Assembly (NCBI GenBank): GCA_963769765.1
Contig: CAVYNA010000006.1
Location: 1 to 64,000 of the forward strand
Origin: Bog-756 sp963769765
Lineage (GTDB): Bacteria > Actinomycetota > Acidimicrobiia > Acidimicrobiales > RAAP-2
DNA length: 64,000 nt
Reading direction: 5' to 3'
How positions within the stretch are numbered: position 1 is the stretch's first letter; every line of letters begins with the position of its first letter. The notes under the pieces were generated by a model, which worked only from the letters and a program-made list of their open reading frames with translations, was not told the origin of the DNA and searched no databases. Below are positions 24,322 through 33,031 of this stretch, piece by piece. The position numbers and the translations under genes are program-made.

Positions 24322-25523
24322 CAGCGCAGGGTCACGTCGAGGGGCAGCGCCGCGAAGCCGCGCACGTTGATCGAGTGGACGCGCGTCGCGCGCTCCTCGT
24401 CGATCTCGTAGGTTGCGACCCGCCGCACCAGCTCCTCGAGCGCCACCCGTGCCTCGAGCCGGGCAAGCGGCGCACCCATGCAGAAGTGACGCCCGCCGCC
24501 GAAGCTGACCAGCTTGGTGGTGTCCCGGTCGAGGTCGTAGACGTCCGCCCGGGGGAAGACGTCCTCGTCGCGGTTCGCCGATCCGATGAGCAGGAGGACG
24601 CGGTCGTCGACGTCGAGCGGGGTGTCGCGCACCTCGACGGGTGCGCGCACCTTGCGCACGAGCATCTGGGTCGAGCCGTCGAAGCGGAGGGTCTCTTCGA
24701 CCCAGTCGGGGATGCGCGCCGGATCGGAGAAAGGCTTGGCCCGCTCGTCGGGGTGGCGCCACGCCCAGTAGATCGCATTGCCGAGGAGCTTCGTGGTGGT
24801 CTCGTTTCCGGCCACCACCATCAAGAAGAGGAACGCGATGACCTCGTCGTCGCTCAGCCGGTCGCCGTCGAGCTCCGCGACGAGCAGCTCCGAGGTCAGG
24901 TCGGGGCGGGGGCGGGCGCGGCGCTCGGTCACCATGTCGGCGTAGTACGCGGCGAGCTCGAGGGCTGCCTCCATGCCGCTTCGTGGCACGTCGAAGACCC
25001 CGTCCTCGCGGTGGAGCACGAGGTCGGCGAGCCGGCGGAGCTCGCCACGATCGGCCACCGGCACGCCCATGAGCTCGGAGACGACGTCCATCGGCAGCCT
25101 GCCCGCGAACTCCGAGATGAGGTCGAAGCTGCCCGCCTCGAGCGCGGGATCGAGGTGCTCGAGCGCGATCTCACGGATGCGGTCCTCGAGGCGGGCGACC
25201 GTCCGTGGCGAGAACCCCTTGCCGACGAGCGAGCGCATCCGCGTGTGCCGGGGTGGGTCCATCGCGAGGAAGGACATGGTGCGGTGGGCATCGGGCCCGT
25301 ACGCAGAGGGCTCGAGGGAGACGCCGTTCGCATTGGAGTAGACGTCCACGTTGCGGAAGGCCGTCTGCACGTCCTCGTGCCGGGCGAACGCCCAGAAGTC
25401 GAACTCGTCGTTGCGGTAGACGGGCGCGTCCGCACGGAGCCTTGCGTAGGTCGGGTAGGGGTCCTCGTGGAACTGGTAGTCGTAGGGACTGAACAGCGCC
25501 GATCCGTCGACGGCGAGGCTCAT
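24321..25523 (-). CDS. cyp123: Cytochrome P450, CYP123-like
   Basis: The 400-residue P450 has I-helix AGNETT at 238-243, WVEETLR (E277, R280) and heme loop FGGGRHFCMGAPLAR with ligand C348. The N-terminal FSPYDYQFHEDPYPTYARLR and GRLPMDVVSELMGVP resemble M. tuberculosis CYP123 (Rv0766c), as I recall that sequence. The ATG at 25523 overlaps the TetR stop, and the stop overlaps the SDR start. It is likely to share the ferredoxin encoded three genes downstream. The reaction is unknown, but co-transcription with CYP51 implies sequential oxidation of one lipid-like substrate. Confidence 0.93.
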   Translation of the reverse strand: MSLAVDGSALFSPYDYQFHEDPYPTYARLRADAPVYRNDEFDFWAFARHEDVQTAFRNVDVYSNANGVSLEPSAYGPDAHRTMSFLAMDPPRHTRMRSLVGKGFSPRTVARLEDRIREIALEHLDPALEAGSFDLISEFAGRLPMDVVSELMGVPVADRGELRRLADLVLHREDGVFDVPRSGMEAALELAAYYADMVTERRARPRPDLTSELLVAELDGDRLSDDEVIAFLFLMVVAGNETTTKLLGNAIYWAWRHPDERAKPFSDPARIPDWVEETLRFDGSTQMLVRKVRAPVEVRDTPLDVDDRVLLLIGSANRDEDVFPRADVYDLDRDTTKLVSFGGGRHFCMGAPLARLEARVALEELVRRVATYEIDEERATRVHSINVRGFAALPLDVTLR

Positions 25524-26137
25524 CGGGCCGCCCGCAGGGTTCGGCCGGCGGATGCGGAGCCGGTCATCAGGCGTGCCGCGTCCGCCACGAGGTCGGGGAC
25601 CGCGCCGAACTCCATGTGGCCCATCCCGGCGTTGAGGAGCGCCCCGAAGTAGGTCGTCACGAGGACGCGCACGACGGCGGGGTCGCACCCCGGTCCGGCG
25701 GCGGCGGTCAACCGGCGGTGGATGTCCGCACCGATCCGGTCGCGGAGCCCCTTCACGTCGGGGTTGGAGCTCACGAGCGCCTGGGTCGAGGCGGCCACCA
25801 TCACCGGGCTGCCGGCCACGATGGTGCCGAGGTCGTGCACCGCGATCCCGATGCGCTCCGCGGTCGGTGCAACGAGATCCGGGTCGGGCGGTGGCACCGC
25901 GCGGACCCGGCGCCAGAGCAGCTCGGCGAGGAGGTGGTCCTTCGACGAGAAGTAGGTGTAGGCGGTGGCCGGTGCGACCCCCGCCCGGCGGGCCACGTTC
26001 CGCACCGAGAGCCCGTCGTACCCGGTGACCTCCACCTCGGCCTCGGCCGCGTCGAGCAGCTCGTCGACCGCCTCGGCCTGGCGCTCCGTGAGCCAGCGGC
26101 GCGGAGCTTCGTGCGCCGCCGAGTCCGCCACGCTCAC
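25520..26137 (-). CDS. TetR-family regulator of the P450 operon
   Basis: The 205-residue protein has a classic N-terminal HTH (VRNVARRAGVAPATAYTYFS at about 46-65, followed by SKDHLLAELLW) and an all-helical ligand domain ending GALLNAGMGHMEFGAVPD. GTG 26137 overlaps the stop of the upstream gene by 4 bases (GTGA), and its stop overlaps the CYP123-like ATG. It is therefore co-transcribed with the operon it probably controls. The 22-bp palindrome at 26864-26885 in the divergent promoter region is the natural candidate operator. The ligand may be a substrate or product of the P450s. Confidence 0.9.
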   Translation of the reverse strand: MSVADSAAHEAPRRWLTERQAEAVDELLDAAEAEVEVTGYDGLSVRNVARRAGVAPATAYTYFSSKDHLLAELLWRRVRAVPPPDPDLVAPTAERIGIAVHDLGTIVAGSPVMVAASTQALVSSNPDVKGLRDRIGADIHRRLTAAAGPGCDPAVVRVLVTTYFGALLNAGMGHMEFGAVPDLVADAARLMTGSASAGRTLRAAR

Positions 26138-26862
26138 CGGTCGGCCGCCCTGTGCGGGACGTGCGGGGTGCCGTCGCGCATCGGCGGGTACTCGAAGGTG
26201 GCGGCGGTGGTCGCCCGGACGATCTTCGTGATGTCCGCCTCGGGCAGGGTCTCGTTCTCCTCGTCGATCGTCACCTCCCACCGGCAGTGGGGCGAGCGGT
26301 CCGAGGGCACGCGCGGCGGTCGGTGCACGTGGCGGATGTGCGCTTTGGGGTTGACGGCCTGGGCCGTGTAGTCGAAGGTGCCGTCTTCGATGTGGTGGCA
26401 CATCCCCGTGACCATCTTGTCGCCCCAGGGCTCGGCGTCCATCAGCGCGCCGCAGTAGGCGAGCTCGAAGAAGCCGTGGCGCTCGTCGACCACCTCGTAG
26501 CGGACGTCGAGGTAGTGGTGGGGGAAGCCGGGGTCGACCTGGAGCACCTTGAAGATGTCCTGGACCGTGTCGCCGGTGATGTTGAGGATCCGCCGCAGTC
26601 GTTCGCCGTAGACGGGGCTCGCGCCGCGCCACTCCTCGATCGCGAGTCGCTGGACCTCTTCCCCGCCGTGGCTGATCCCGATCGCCGCGCACATCGAGCG
26701 GTCGAGGAGGTGCACGATCTGGGCGAACTCGCGGACGAGCCGCACCAGCGCCGGCTTCGAGAGATCCTCGTAGCGGAAGTCGGTCTGGAAGGGTCCGCTG
26801 TAGTCCTCGAGGCCGCCGTCCTGCGGGTCTGCGGAGGTCGGTGTCGTGTTGCCATCGGTCAT
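26134..26862 (-). CDS. Conserved-type protein of unknown function, first gene of the cyp51 operon
   Basis: The 242-residue protein has no signal peptide or membrane helix. It has helical segments in the first half (KPALVRLVREFAQIVHLLDR). The C-terminal half is rich in His, Cys and Trp: MCAAIGISHGGEEVQ, ELAYCGALMDAEPWGDKMV, GMCHHIEDGTFDYTAQAV, AHIRHVHRPPR and HCRWEVTIDEE. The paired His/Cys groups suggest metal binding or an enzyme active site, but I do not recognise the family. ATG 26862 sits directly at the divergent promoter palindrome, so the transcript may be nearly leaderless. It probably works in the same pathway as the P450s. Confidence 0.8.
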   Translation of the reverse strand: MTDGNTTPTSADPQDGGLEDYSGPFQTDFRYEDLSKPALVRLVREFAQIVHLLDRSMCAAIGISHGGEEVQRLAIEEWRGASPVYGERLRRILNITGDTVQDIFKVLQVDPGFPHHYLDVRYEVVDERHGFFELAYCGALMDAEPWGDKMVTGMCHHIEDGTFDYTAQAVNPKAHIRHVHRPPRVPSDRSPHCRWEVTIDEENETLPEADITKIVRATTAATFEYPPMRDGTPHVPHRAADR

Positions 26863-26878
26863 ATGTCTGAACTATAGT
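26849..26878 (+). promoter_or_regulatory. Candidate promoter of the rightward operon
   Basis: TTGCCA (26849-26854) and TATAGT (26873-26878) are 18 bases apart, each 5 of 6 to consensus. The same ACTATAGT core also gives TATAGT on the minus strand, placing the leftward start next to ATG 26862. The two divergent promoters share one -10 region. Confidence 0.55.
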
Positions 26879-26885
26879 CTAGACA
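26864..26885. promoter_or_regulatory. 22-bp imperfect palindrome, probable TetR operator
   Basis: Arms TGTCT (26864-26868) and AGACA (26881-26885) flank a core ACTATAGT (26871-26878). Comparing the site with its own reverse complement, 18 of 22 positions are symmetric. It covers both divergent -10 elements, so one regulator could control both operons. Confidence 0.65.
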
Positions 26886-26983
26886 CCTGTCCAGGAAAAG
26901 CCCCCGTGTGCGCACTGCCTTCTGCGTGGCGCCCGGGACCCGGTGACGGCCGCCCGACGGGGCGGGCGCGAGGAGGAGTGCCC

Positions 26984-27883
26984 ATGCCAGCCGAGGATCC
27001 CGCCGGCAATGCCGACCGGCGTCCCGTCGTCGGGGTGATCGGACTCGGTGCGATCGGTGACGGCGTCGCCGGCAGCGTGCTGCGGGCCGGGCTGCCGCTC
27101 GTCGTGTGCGACGTGCGTGCCGAGGCGACGGAGCGGTACCGCGACGGGGCGACCGTGGCGGACGGGCCGGCCTCACTCGCCCGCGACGCGGACGTCGTGG
27201 TCGTCGCCGTGGTCGACGACGCGCAGGTGCACGCGGTCCTCTCCGGAGCCGATGGTGCGCTTGCCGCCGCGCGGCCGGACACGATCTTCCTCGTGGTGAG
27301 CACCATCACCCCGGCGTGCATCGACGCGGTCGCCGGGGAGGCCGCCGACCTCGGTCACCCGGTCCTCGACTGCGGGGTGAGCGGAGGGCCGAGTGCGGCC
27401 GCGAGCGGCGAGCTGGTCTGCATGGTCGGAGGGGACGCCGCGACGATCGAGCGGGCGCGCCCGGTCCTCGACGCGATGGGCTCGCTGACGGTGCACATGG
27501 GCCTGCTCGGGACCGGGCTGGCTGCGAAGCTCGCCCGGAACCTCGTGCAGTACGCGTCGTGGCTTGCGGCCTACGAGGCCCAGGTGCTCGCCGAGGCGGC
27601 CGGGGTCGACCTGGCCAAGCTCGCCCAGGTGATCCGCGCGAGCGATGCGAAGATCGGCGGCGCCTCGACGCTCATGTTCCGCTCGACGGTCGCGCCCTTC
27701 GAGGACGGCGACGACGCGGGCCTCGTCGAGGCGATGCGCTCGGCGTCGCTGCTGGCCCACAAGGACCTGCACGCGGCCCTCGAGCTCGGCGGCGCACTCG
27801 GCGTGACGCTCCCCCTCGCCGTGATGACCGACGAGCGCTGTGACGCGATCTTCGGTCTCTCGACCGATCGGGTGCCCGGGTGA
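26984..27883 (+). CDS. Beta-hydroxyacid dehydrogenase (HIBADH family)
   Basis: The 299-residue NAD(P)-dependent dehydrogenase has the Rossmann motif VGVIGLGAIGDGVAG, the substrate loop DCGVSGGPSAAASGEL and the catalytic lysine helix GTGLAAKLARNLVQYASWL. ATG 26984 is preceded by GAGGAGG. It overlaps the ALDH gene by 4 bases (GTGA). A gene of this family (Rv0770) also sits in the M. tuberculosis cyp51 neighbourhood. It should oxidise a 3-hydroxy acid or a similar product; the exact substrate is unknown. Confidence 0.9.
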   Translation: MPAEDPAGNADRRPVVGVIGLGAIGDGVAGSVLRAGLPLVVCDVRAEATERYRDGATVADGPASLARDADVVVVAVVDDAQVHAVLSGADGALAAARPDTIFLVVSTITPACIDAVAGEAADLGHPVLDCGVSGGPSAAASGELVCMVGGDAATIERARPVLDAMGSLTVHMGLLGTGLAAKLARNLVQYASWLAAYEAQVLAEAAGVDLAKLAQVIRASDAKIGGASTLMFRSTVAPFEDGDDAGLVEAMRSASLLAHKDLHAALELGGALGVTLPLAVMTDERCDAIFGLSTDRVPG

Positions 27884-29355
27884 GCCCCGGAGTGGTCGGC
27901 GAGGAGCGCCTGTTGGTCGGTGGCGAGCTGCGCGCGGCCAGGTCCGGTCAGGTCTTCCCGACCGTCAACCCCGCGACCGAAGAGTCCCTCGGAGTGGCAG
28001 CGGACGGCGGCGCCGCAGACATGGACGAGGCGATCGCCGCGGCGCGGGTGGCCTTCGACTCGACGGCCTGGTCGACCGACCTCGCACTCCGGGTCCGGTG
28101 CCTCCGCCAGCTCGAGGCCGCGTTCCGCGCGCACGACGGGGAGATCCGCGCGTTGACCGTCGCGGAGGCCGGCGCCCCGCTGTCGATGACCTATTCGGCA
28201 CAGCTCGACTCGCCGGTGTCGTCGCTCACCTGGGTCGCCGACCTCGCCGAGTCCTACCCCTTCGAGGTCGACCTCGGTGACGCGGCCCCGCTCGGGATGC
28301 CCTCGCACCGCTGGGTTCGCCGCGAGGCGAGCGGCGTGGTCGGTGCCATCACCCCGTGGAACGTTCCCCACCAGATCAACCTCGCCAAGCTGGGCCCCGC
28401 GCTCGCCGCCGGGAACACCGTCGTGCTCAAGCCCGCACCGGACACCCCGTGGTGCGCGACCGTGCTCGGCCGGCTGGTCGCCGAGGAGACCGACATCCCG
28501 CCGGGGGTGCTCAACATCGTCCCGTCCTCGGACCCCGCCCTCGGCGCGCTGCTCGCCGAGGACCCGCGGGTCGACCAGGTGAGCTTCACCGGCTCGACCG
28601 CGACCGGCCGGAAGGTGATGGCCGCAGCGTCGGCGACGCTCAAGAAGGTCTTCCTCGAGCTCGGCGGGAAGTCGGCCTTCGTGGTCCTCGACGACGCCGA
28701 CCTCCGAGGTGCCTGCGCGACGGCGGCCTTCACGGTCTGCACGCACGCCGGCCAGGGATGCGCGATCACGACCCGCCTGCTGGTGCCCCGTCGCCAATTC
28801 GACGAGGCCGTCGAGTCGACCGCCCGTGTGATGGGGAAGCTGCCCGCGGGTGACCCGACCGACCCCGGCACCATCTGCGGGCCGCTCATCAGCGCACGCC
28901 AGCGCGACCGGGTCGAGGGCTATCTCCGGCTCGCGACCGAAGAGGGCGGGTCGATCGTGACCGGAGGCGGGCGTCCTGACGGCTTCGCGCGTGGCTTCTT
29001 CGTCGAGCCGACCCTGGTCGTCGGGGTGGCGAACGACTCCCGGGTCGCCCGAGAGGAGATCTTCGGGCCGGTGCTCGTGGTCATCCCACACGACGGGGAC
29101 GACGACGCGGTCGCGCTCGCCAACGACTCGCCCTACGGGCTCTCGGGGTCGGTCTGGTCGGCCGATCGCGAGCGCGCCCTCGCGGTCGCGCACCGGATCC
29201 GCACCGGCACCATCGGCATCAACGGGGGCCTCTGGTTCAGCCCGGACGTCCCCTTCGGCGGGTACAAGCACTCTGGCGTCGGGCGGGAGTCCGGCGTCGC
29301 GGGCTTCGAGGAGTACCTCGAGACGAAGGCACTGGCCGAACCGGCCGGTAGATGA
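27880..29355 (+). CDS. Aldehyde dehydrogenase (NAD-dependent)
   Basis: The 491-residue ALDH has GAITPWNVPHQINLAKLGPA, the cofactor loop SFTGSTATGRKV, catalytic E260 in LELGGKSAF and nucleophile C294 in HAGQGCAITTR. EEIFGPVLVVIP and the C-terminal PFGGYKHSGVGRE are standard. It oxidises an aldehyde to the acid or a CoA-independent product. M. tuberculosis AldA (Rv0768) occupies the matching locus, so an aldehyde from P450 or alcohol oxidation is a plausible substrate. The start GTG overlaps the upstream stop. Confidence 0.94.
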   Translation: MSPGVVGEERLLVGGELRAARSGQVFPTVNPATEESLGVAADGGAADMDEAIAAARVAFDSTAWSTDLALRVRCLRQLEAAFRAHDGEIRALTVAEAGAPLSMTYSAQLDSPVSSLTWVADLAESYPFEVDLGDAAPLGMPSHRWVRREASGVVGAITPWNVPHQINLAKLGPALAAGNTVVLKPAPDTPWCATVLGRLVAEETDIPPGVLNIVPSSDPALGALLAEDPRVDQVSFTGSTATGRKVMAAASATLKKVFLELGGKSAFVVLDDADLRGACATAAFTVCTHAGQGCAITTRLLVPRRQFDEAVESTARVMGKLPAGDPTDPGTICGPLISARQRDRVEGYLRLATEEGGSIVTGGGRPDGFARGFFVEPTLVVGVANDSRVAREEIFGPVLVVIPHDGDDDAVALANDSPYGLSGSVWSADRERALAVAHRIRTGTIGINGGLWFSPDVPFGGYKHSGVGRESGVAGFEEYLETKALAEPAGR

Positions 29356-29369
29356 CGTGGAGGGAAGCG

Positions 29370-29768
29370 ATGAGTGAGGCTGAGACCGAGGGGACCGGGC
29401 CCAGCGCGGCACGCGCCCGGGGGATCGCGAAGATGGAGGAGGTCTACGGCTTCTCTGTCGACCCCGACACGATCGCAGGCCCCTACGTCGACGTCACGGT
29501 CGACCACCTCTTCGGCGAGATCTGGACGAGGCCGGGCCTCGACGTACGCGACCGACGGCTCATGACGATCGGGGTGCTGGCGGCCCTCGGGCTCTCGCCG
29601 CTCGTCGAGATCCAGTTCCGCTGCGCCCTCGAGCGCGACGAGCTCACCGTCGAGCAGGTGCGCGAGACGGTGGTGCACCTCACCCACTACATCGGGTGGC
29701 CGCTCTCGACCGGGGTCAACGAGGTCGCGGAACGGGTGATCGCGCAGCGGGCGAAGGACCGCTCGTGA
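29370..29768 (+). CDS. Carboxymuconolactone decarboxylase-like protein
   Basis: The 132-residue all-helical protein is of the CMD/AhpD-like family: LFGEIWTRPGLDVRDRRLMT, IGVLAALGLSPLVEIQFRCA, and EQVRETVVHLTHYIGWPLS. No CxxC redox pair is present, so it is CMD-like, not an alkyl hydroperoxidase. ATG 29370 has GGAGGG five bases upstream; ATG 29352 overlapping the ALDH stop is an alternative. M. tuberculosis Rv0771 is a CMD homologue in the same neighbourhood. The reaction is unknown; it probably stabilises or decarboxylates a pathway intermediate. Confidence 0.87.
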   Translation: MSEAETEGTGPSAARARGIAKMEEVYGFSVDPDTIAGPYVDVTVDHLFGEIWTRPGLDVRDRRLMTIGVLAALGLSPLVEIQFRCALERDELTVEQVRETVVHLTHYIGWPLSTGVNEVAERVIAQRAKDRS

Positions 29769-29809
29769 GCGGGCCCACCGGCGCCGGCCCGGCAGGCGGG
29801 GGGAGCCCG

Positions 29810-30569
29810 ATGGTCCGGTTCGACTTCTCGGGGAAGGTCGCCGTCGTGACCGGATCGGGTGGAGGTATCGGCCAGGCCTATGCCGAGGCGCTGGCCGGTG
29901 CGGGCGCTTCGGTCGTCGTCGCCGACATCGACGCGGCGGGCGCGGACACAGTCGCCGCGGCAGATCCGCGACGGCGGGGGCGCGGCCGAGTCGGTGCACG
30001 TGGACGTCGCCGATCCCACGTCTGCAGCGGCGATGGCGGACGTTGCGGTCGAGCGGTTCGGGGGCATCGACTACCTGGTCAACAACGCTGCCATCTTCGG
30101 TGGGATGAAGCTCGACCTCCTCCTCACCGTCGACTGGGAGTACCTCGAGCGCTTCCTCTCGGTCAACCTGCTCGGCGCGCTCAACTGCGTGCGCGCCACC
30201 TATCCGGCGATGCGCACGCGGGGCGGCGGCGCCATCGTCAACCAGTCGTCGACCGCGGCCTACCTCTACGCAGGCTTCTACGGCCTGGCGAAGGCCGGGG
30301 TCAACTCCCTCACCCAGCAGCTCGCGCACGAGCTCGGTGGTTCGAAGATCCGCATCAACGCGATCGCCCCGGGACCGATCGACACCGAGGCGTCCCGATC
30401 GGTGGTGCCGGAGGTCTTCATGAAGCCGATCCTCGACTCGCTCGCGATCAAGCGGCAGGGGCAGCCCGACGACCTGGTCGGGCTCTGCCTGTTCCTCCTC
30501 TCCGACGAGGCGTCGTGGATGACCGGGCACGTCTACAACGCAGACGGCGGCCAGGTGTTCCGACCGTGA
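29810..30569 (+). CDS. Short-chain dehydrogenase (single-base frameshift)
   Basis: After ATG 29810 the protein opens with FSGKVAVVTGSGGGIGQAYA (cofactor motif) and VVADIDAAGADTVAA. It then needs one extra base at about 29959-29960 removed to continue as QIRDGGGAAESVHVDVADPT, YLVNNAAIFGGMKLDLLLT, STAAYLYAGFYGLAKAGVNS (catalytic Y and K) and IRINAIAPGPIDTEASRS. About 252 residues result, a normal SDR. It resembles Rv0769 of M. tuberculosis as I recall it. An alternative start is GTG 29765, overlapping the upstream stop (GTGA). The frameshift is probably technical, because both halves are well conserved. Confidence 0.85.
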
Positions 30570-30612
30570 TCCGCGGTGGCATCCAGGTGCTCGATCCTCG
30601 GGTGAGCCCGGC

Positions 30613-31377
30613 GTGACCATGCACCGCGCCGGCGTCGAGGATCGGGACGGGGTCCGTCTCGTCACCTTCGACCGACCCGAGGCACGCAACGCGTTCGACG
30701 ACGCGATGTACACCGCGGTCGACGAGGCGCTCGTCGGCGCGCTCGCGGACGACGGGGTCCACGCCGTCGTGCTCACCGGGCGGGGGACCGCGTTCACGGC
30801 CGGCCAGGATCTCCGCGAGATGGCGGCGATCGCGACCGGTGAGGGCGGTCCCGCGGCCGGAAGCGGGTTCCGCCGACTGCTCGACACCCTCTGCGCGTTC
30901 GACAAGCCGCTCCTCGCGGCGGTCAACGGCGTCGCGGTCGGGCTCGGCTTCACCCTGCTCGGACACGTGGACCTCGCGCTCATCGATGCCGACGCGAGGC
31001 TGAAGGTCCCCTTCGCCGAGCTCGGAGTCCCGCCCGAGGCCGCAAGCTCGGTGCTGCTCCCCGCCCGCATGGGCTGGCAGCGCGCGGCCGCAGCGCTCCT
31101 CGCGTCGGAGTGGATCGGCGCCACCGACGCGGTCGCCGCGGGGCTCGCGCTCCGGGTGTGCCCGCCGGGTACCGTCCTCGTCGAGACGATGGCCCTCGCC
31201 ACGCGGATCGCCTCGTTCCCTCCCCGTACCACCCGCGAGATCAAGCGCCTGTTGCTCGCCGAGCGGTCGTCGGCGGTCGCCGCTGCCCGCGGCCGCGAGG
31301 AGGCCGCGTTCTCGGCGCTCTTCTCCGACCCCGAAGCCAACCCCGGCGCCGGGCTCGCCGCGGTCCTCGGGGGGTGA
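30613..31377 (+). CDS. Enoyl-CoA hydratase/isomerase family protein
   Basis: The 254-residue crotonase-fold protein has VTFDRPEARNAFDDAMY, the oxyanion-hole segments LTGRGTAFTAGQDL and KPLLAAVNGVAVGLGFTLLG, and FAELGVPPEAASSVLLPARM. The glutamate and proline of the second oxyanion region are present. It would act on an acyl-CoA (hydration or isomerisation), linking the oxidised substrate to beta-oxidation. GTG 30613 is used; ATG 30619 is possible. It follows the SDR in the rightward operon. Confidence 0.9.
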   Translation: MTMHRAGVEDRDGVRLVTFDRPEARNAFDDAMYTAVDEALVGALADDGVHAVVLTGRGTAFTAGQDLREMAAIATGEGGPAAGSGFRRLLDTLCAFDKPLLAAVNGVAVGLGFTLLGHVDLALIDADARLKVPFAELGVPPEAASSVLLPARMGWQRAAAALLASEWIGATDAVAAGLALRVCPPGTVLVETMALATRIASFPPRTTREIKRLLLAERSSAVAAARGREEAAFSALFSDPEANPGAGLAAVLGG

Positions 31378-31384
31378 TCGGGGG

Positions 31385-32242
31385 GTGCGACTCGGGATCA
31401 CGGCATTCCTCACCGACCAGTCGATGACTCCGGCCGACCTCGCGCGCGAGGTGGAAGTGCGCGGGTTCGCGTCGTGCTACCTCCCCGAGCACACCCATCT
31501 GCCGGTGCGGGCCGACACCCCGCCGAGCCTCGTCGAAGGAGTCCGCCTCGAGGACTACCGCCGGGGCCTCGATCCGATGGTCGCGCTCGCCGCCATGGCG
31601 TCGGTGACCGAGCGCATCGAGCTCGGTACCGGGGTGCTGCTCGTCGCGCAGCACGACCCGATCCTGCTCGCCAAACAGGTTGCCACGCTCGATCACCTGA
31701 GCCGGGGCCGGGCCGTGCTCGGCGTCGGCTACGGCTGGAACCGCGCGGAGGTCGAGGACCACGGGGTGGCCTTCGCGTCGCGTCGCGCCGTCGCAAGGGA
31801 GCACCTGCTCTGCATGCAGGCGCTCTGGAGCGAGGAGCAGGCCTCGTTCCACGGGGAGCACGTCTCGCTGGAGCCGTGTTGGAGCTGGCCCAAGCCGTAC
31901 GGACGGTCGCGCGTTCCGGTGCTGATCGGGGGCCGTGCGACGCCGCAGGTCTTCGCGGCGGTCGCCGAGTTCGCGGACGGCTGGATGCCCGTCGGCGGGG
32001 CGGGTCTTCGGACTGCGATCCCCGAGCTGTCCGACGCCTGCGAAGCGGCAGGTCGCGACCGGGCGGACATCCGGGTCGTGCCGTTCGGCTCGGTCCCGAG
32101 CGAGGAGAAGCTCGACCATTTCGAGTCGCTCGGCATCACCGAGGTCGTCCTGCGAGTGCCTTCGGGGAGCGCGGACGAGATGCGGGCGGTGCTCGACGTG
32201 CACGTGCGCTTTCTCGAGCGGTTCGGGGGCGGTGATGGCTGA
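31385..32242 (+). CDS. F420-dependent LLM-class oxidoreductase
   Basis: The 285-residue luciferase-like protein is of the TIGR03619-type subgroup (from memory): RLGITAFLTDQSMTPADLAR, SCYLPEHTHLPV, LGTGVLLVAQHDPILLAKQV, SRGRAVLGVGYGWNRAEVED and VPVLIGGRATPQVF. It likely uses F420 for a hydride transfer on a pathway intermediate. The GTG start at 31385 is 8 bases after the crotonase gene, and its 3' end overlaps the thioesterase start by 8 bases. Substrate unknown. Confidence 0.9.
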   Translation: MRLGITAFLTDQSMTPADLAREVEVRGFASCYLPEHTHLPVRADTPPSLVEGVRLEDYRRGLDPMVALAAMASVTERIELGTGVLLVAQHDPILLAKQVATLDHLSRGRAVLGVGYGWNRAEVEDHGVAFASRRAVAREHLLCMQALWSEEQASFHGEHVSLEPCWSWPKPYGRSRVPVLIGGRATPQVFAAVAEFADGWMPVGGAGLRTAIPELSDACEAAGRDRADIRVVPFGSVPSEEKLDHFESLGITEVVLRVPSGSADEMRAVLDVHVRFLERFGGGDG

Positions 32243-32975
32243 CGACCGCGCCGCGGGACCCGGTGGGTCGGCCGAGGCGGGCAAGCCCTGGAGCGGCGGC
32301 GGCCGCGAGGAGCTCGCAACCGCGGTGCGGCGGCTGGCATCGCTGACAGTCGCCGCCTCGGCGACCCAGGAGGTCCTCCGGGACGCAGCGGAGCGGGCGG
32401 GCGCGCTCGCGGACGAGCTCGACCGCTGGGTACCGGTGCCCGGTCCGCACCCCCGGGCGCGCTTCGCCGACGAGTCGGTCGCGTCAGGCGAGGCGACCGG
32501 CCTCGCTGACGCGATGCCCTTCGACATGGTCATCGGCCGGTGCAACCCGATCGCCCCTCCGATCGAGATGGAGTTCGAAGGTGACCGTGCCATCGGACGC
32601 ACCGTCTTCGGCCCGCAGTTCGAGGGCGGACCGGGCATGGTGCACGGTGCCGCGCTCGCCGGTGCTTTCGACATCATCCTGACCGGCGCGAATGTGCTCG
32701 CGGACGGCGCGGGACCGACGGTCACACTGACCCTGTCCTTCCTGAGCCCGACGCTCGTCGGCGAGGAGGCTGTCTTCGAGGCGTGGGTGACCTCGGTGGA
32801 CGGACGCCGGACCTTCAGCGAGGGACGGCTCGTCCAGGACGGCGTGGTGACCGTCGAGGCCCGCGGCGAGTTCGCGCGCCTCGACCGGGCTCGGATCGAA
32901 CGCCTGCACCGCCGTCCGGGCGGGCGAACGGGTGCAACGTCGGGCGGTTCGGATTCGGGTTCTCTAGAGTCATAG
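32235..32975 (+). CDS. Hotdog-fold acyl-CoA thioesterase
   Basis: The 246-residue protein has an N-terminal helical region of about 100 residues and a C-terminal PaaI/4HBT-type hotdog domain: RTVFGPQFEGGPGMVHGAAL, AGAFDIILTGANVLADGAGP, TVTLTLSFLSPTLVGEEAVF and GRLVQDGVVTVEARGEFARL. The HGAALAGAFD segment is the usual active-site helix. It should hydrolyse an acyl-CoA to release the acid, and it ends the enzyme run of this operon. ATG 32235 overlaps the LLM gene. Confidence 0.88.
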   Translation: MADDRAAGPGGSAEAGKPWSGGGREELATAVRRLASLTVAASATQEVLRDAAERAGALADELDRWVPVPGPHPRARFADESVASGEATGLADAMPFDMVIGRCNPIAPPIEMEFEGDRAIGRTVFGPQFEGGPGMVHGAALAGAFDIILTGANVLADGAGPTVTLTLSFLSPTLVGEEAVFEAWVTSVDGRRTFSEGRLVQDGVVTVEARGEFARLDRARIERLHRRPGGRTGATSGGSDSGSLES

Positions 32976-33031
32976 CGGCCTGCACCCCCTGGGGAGGTGC
33001 CGGCTCGCACCGCGAGATGGGGGAGGCACCA

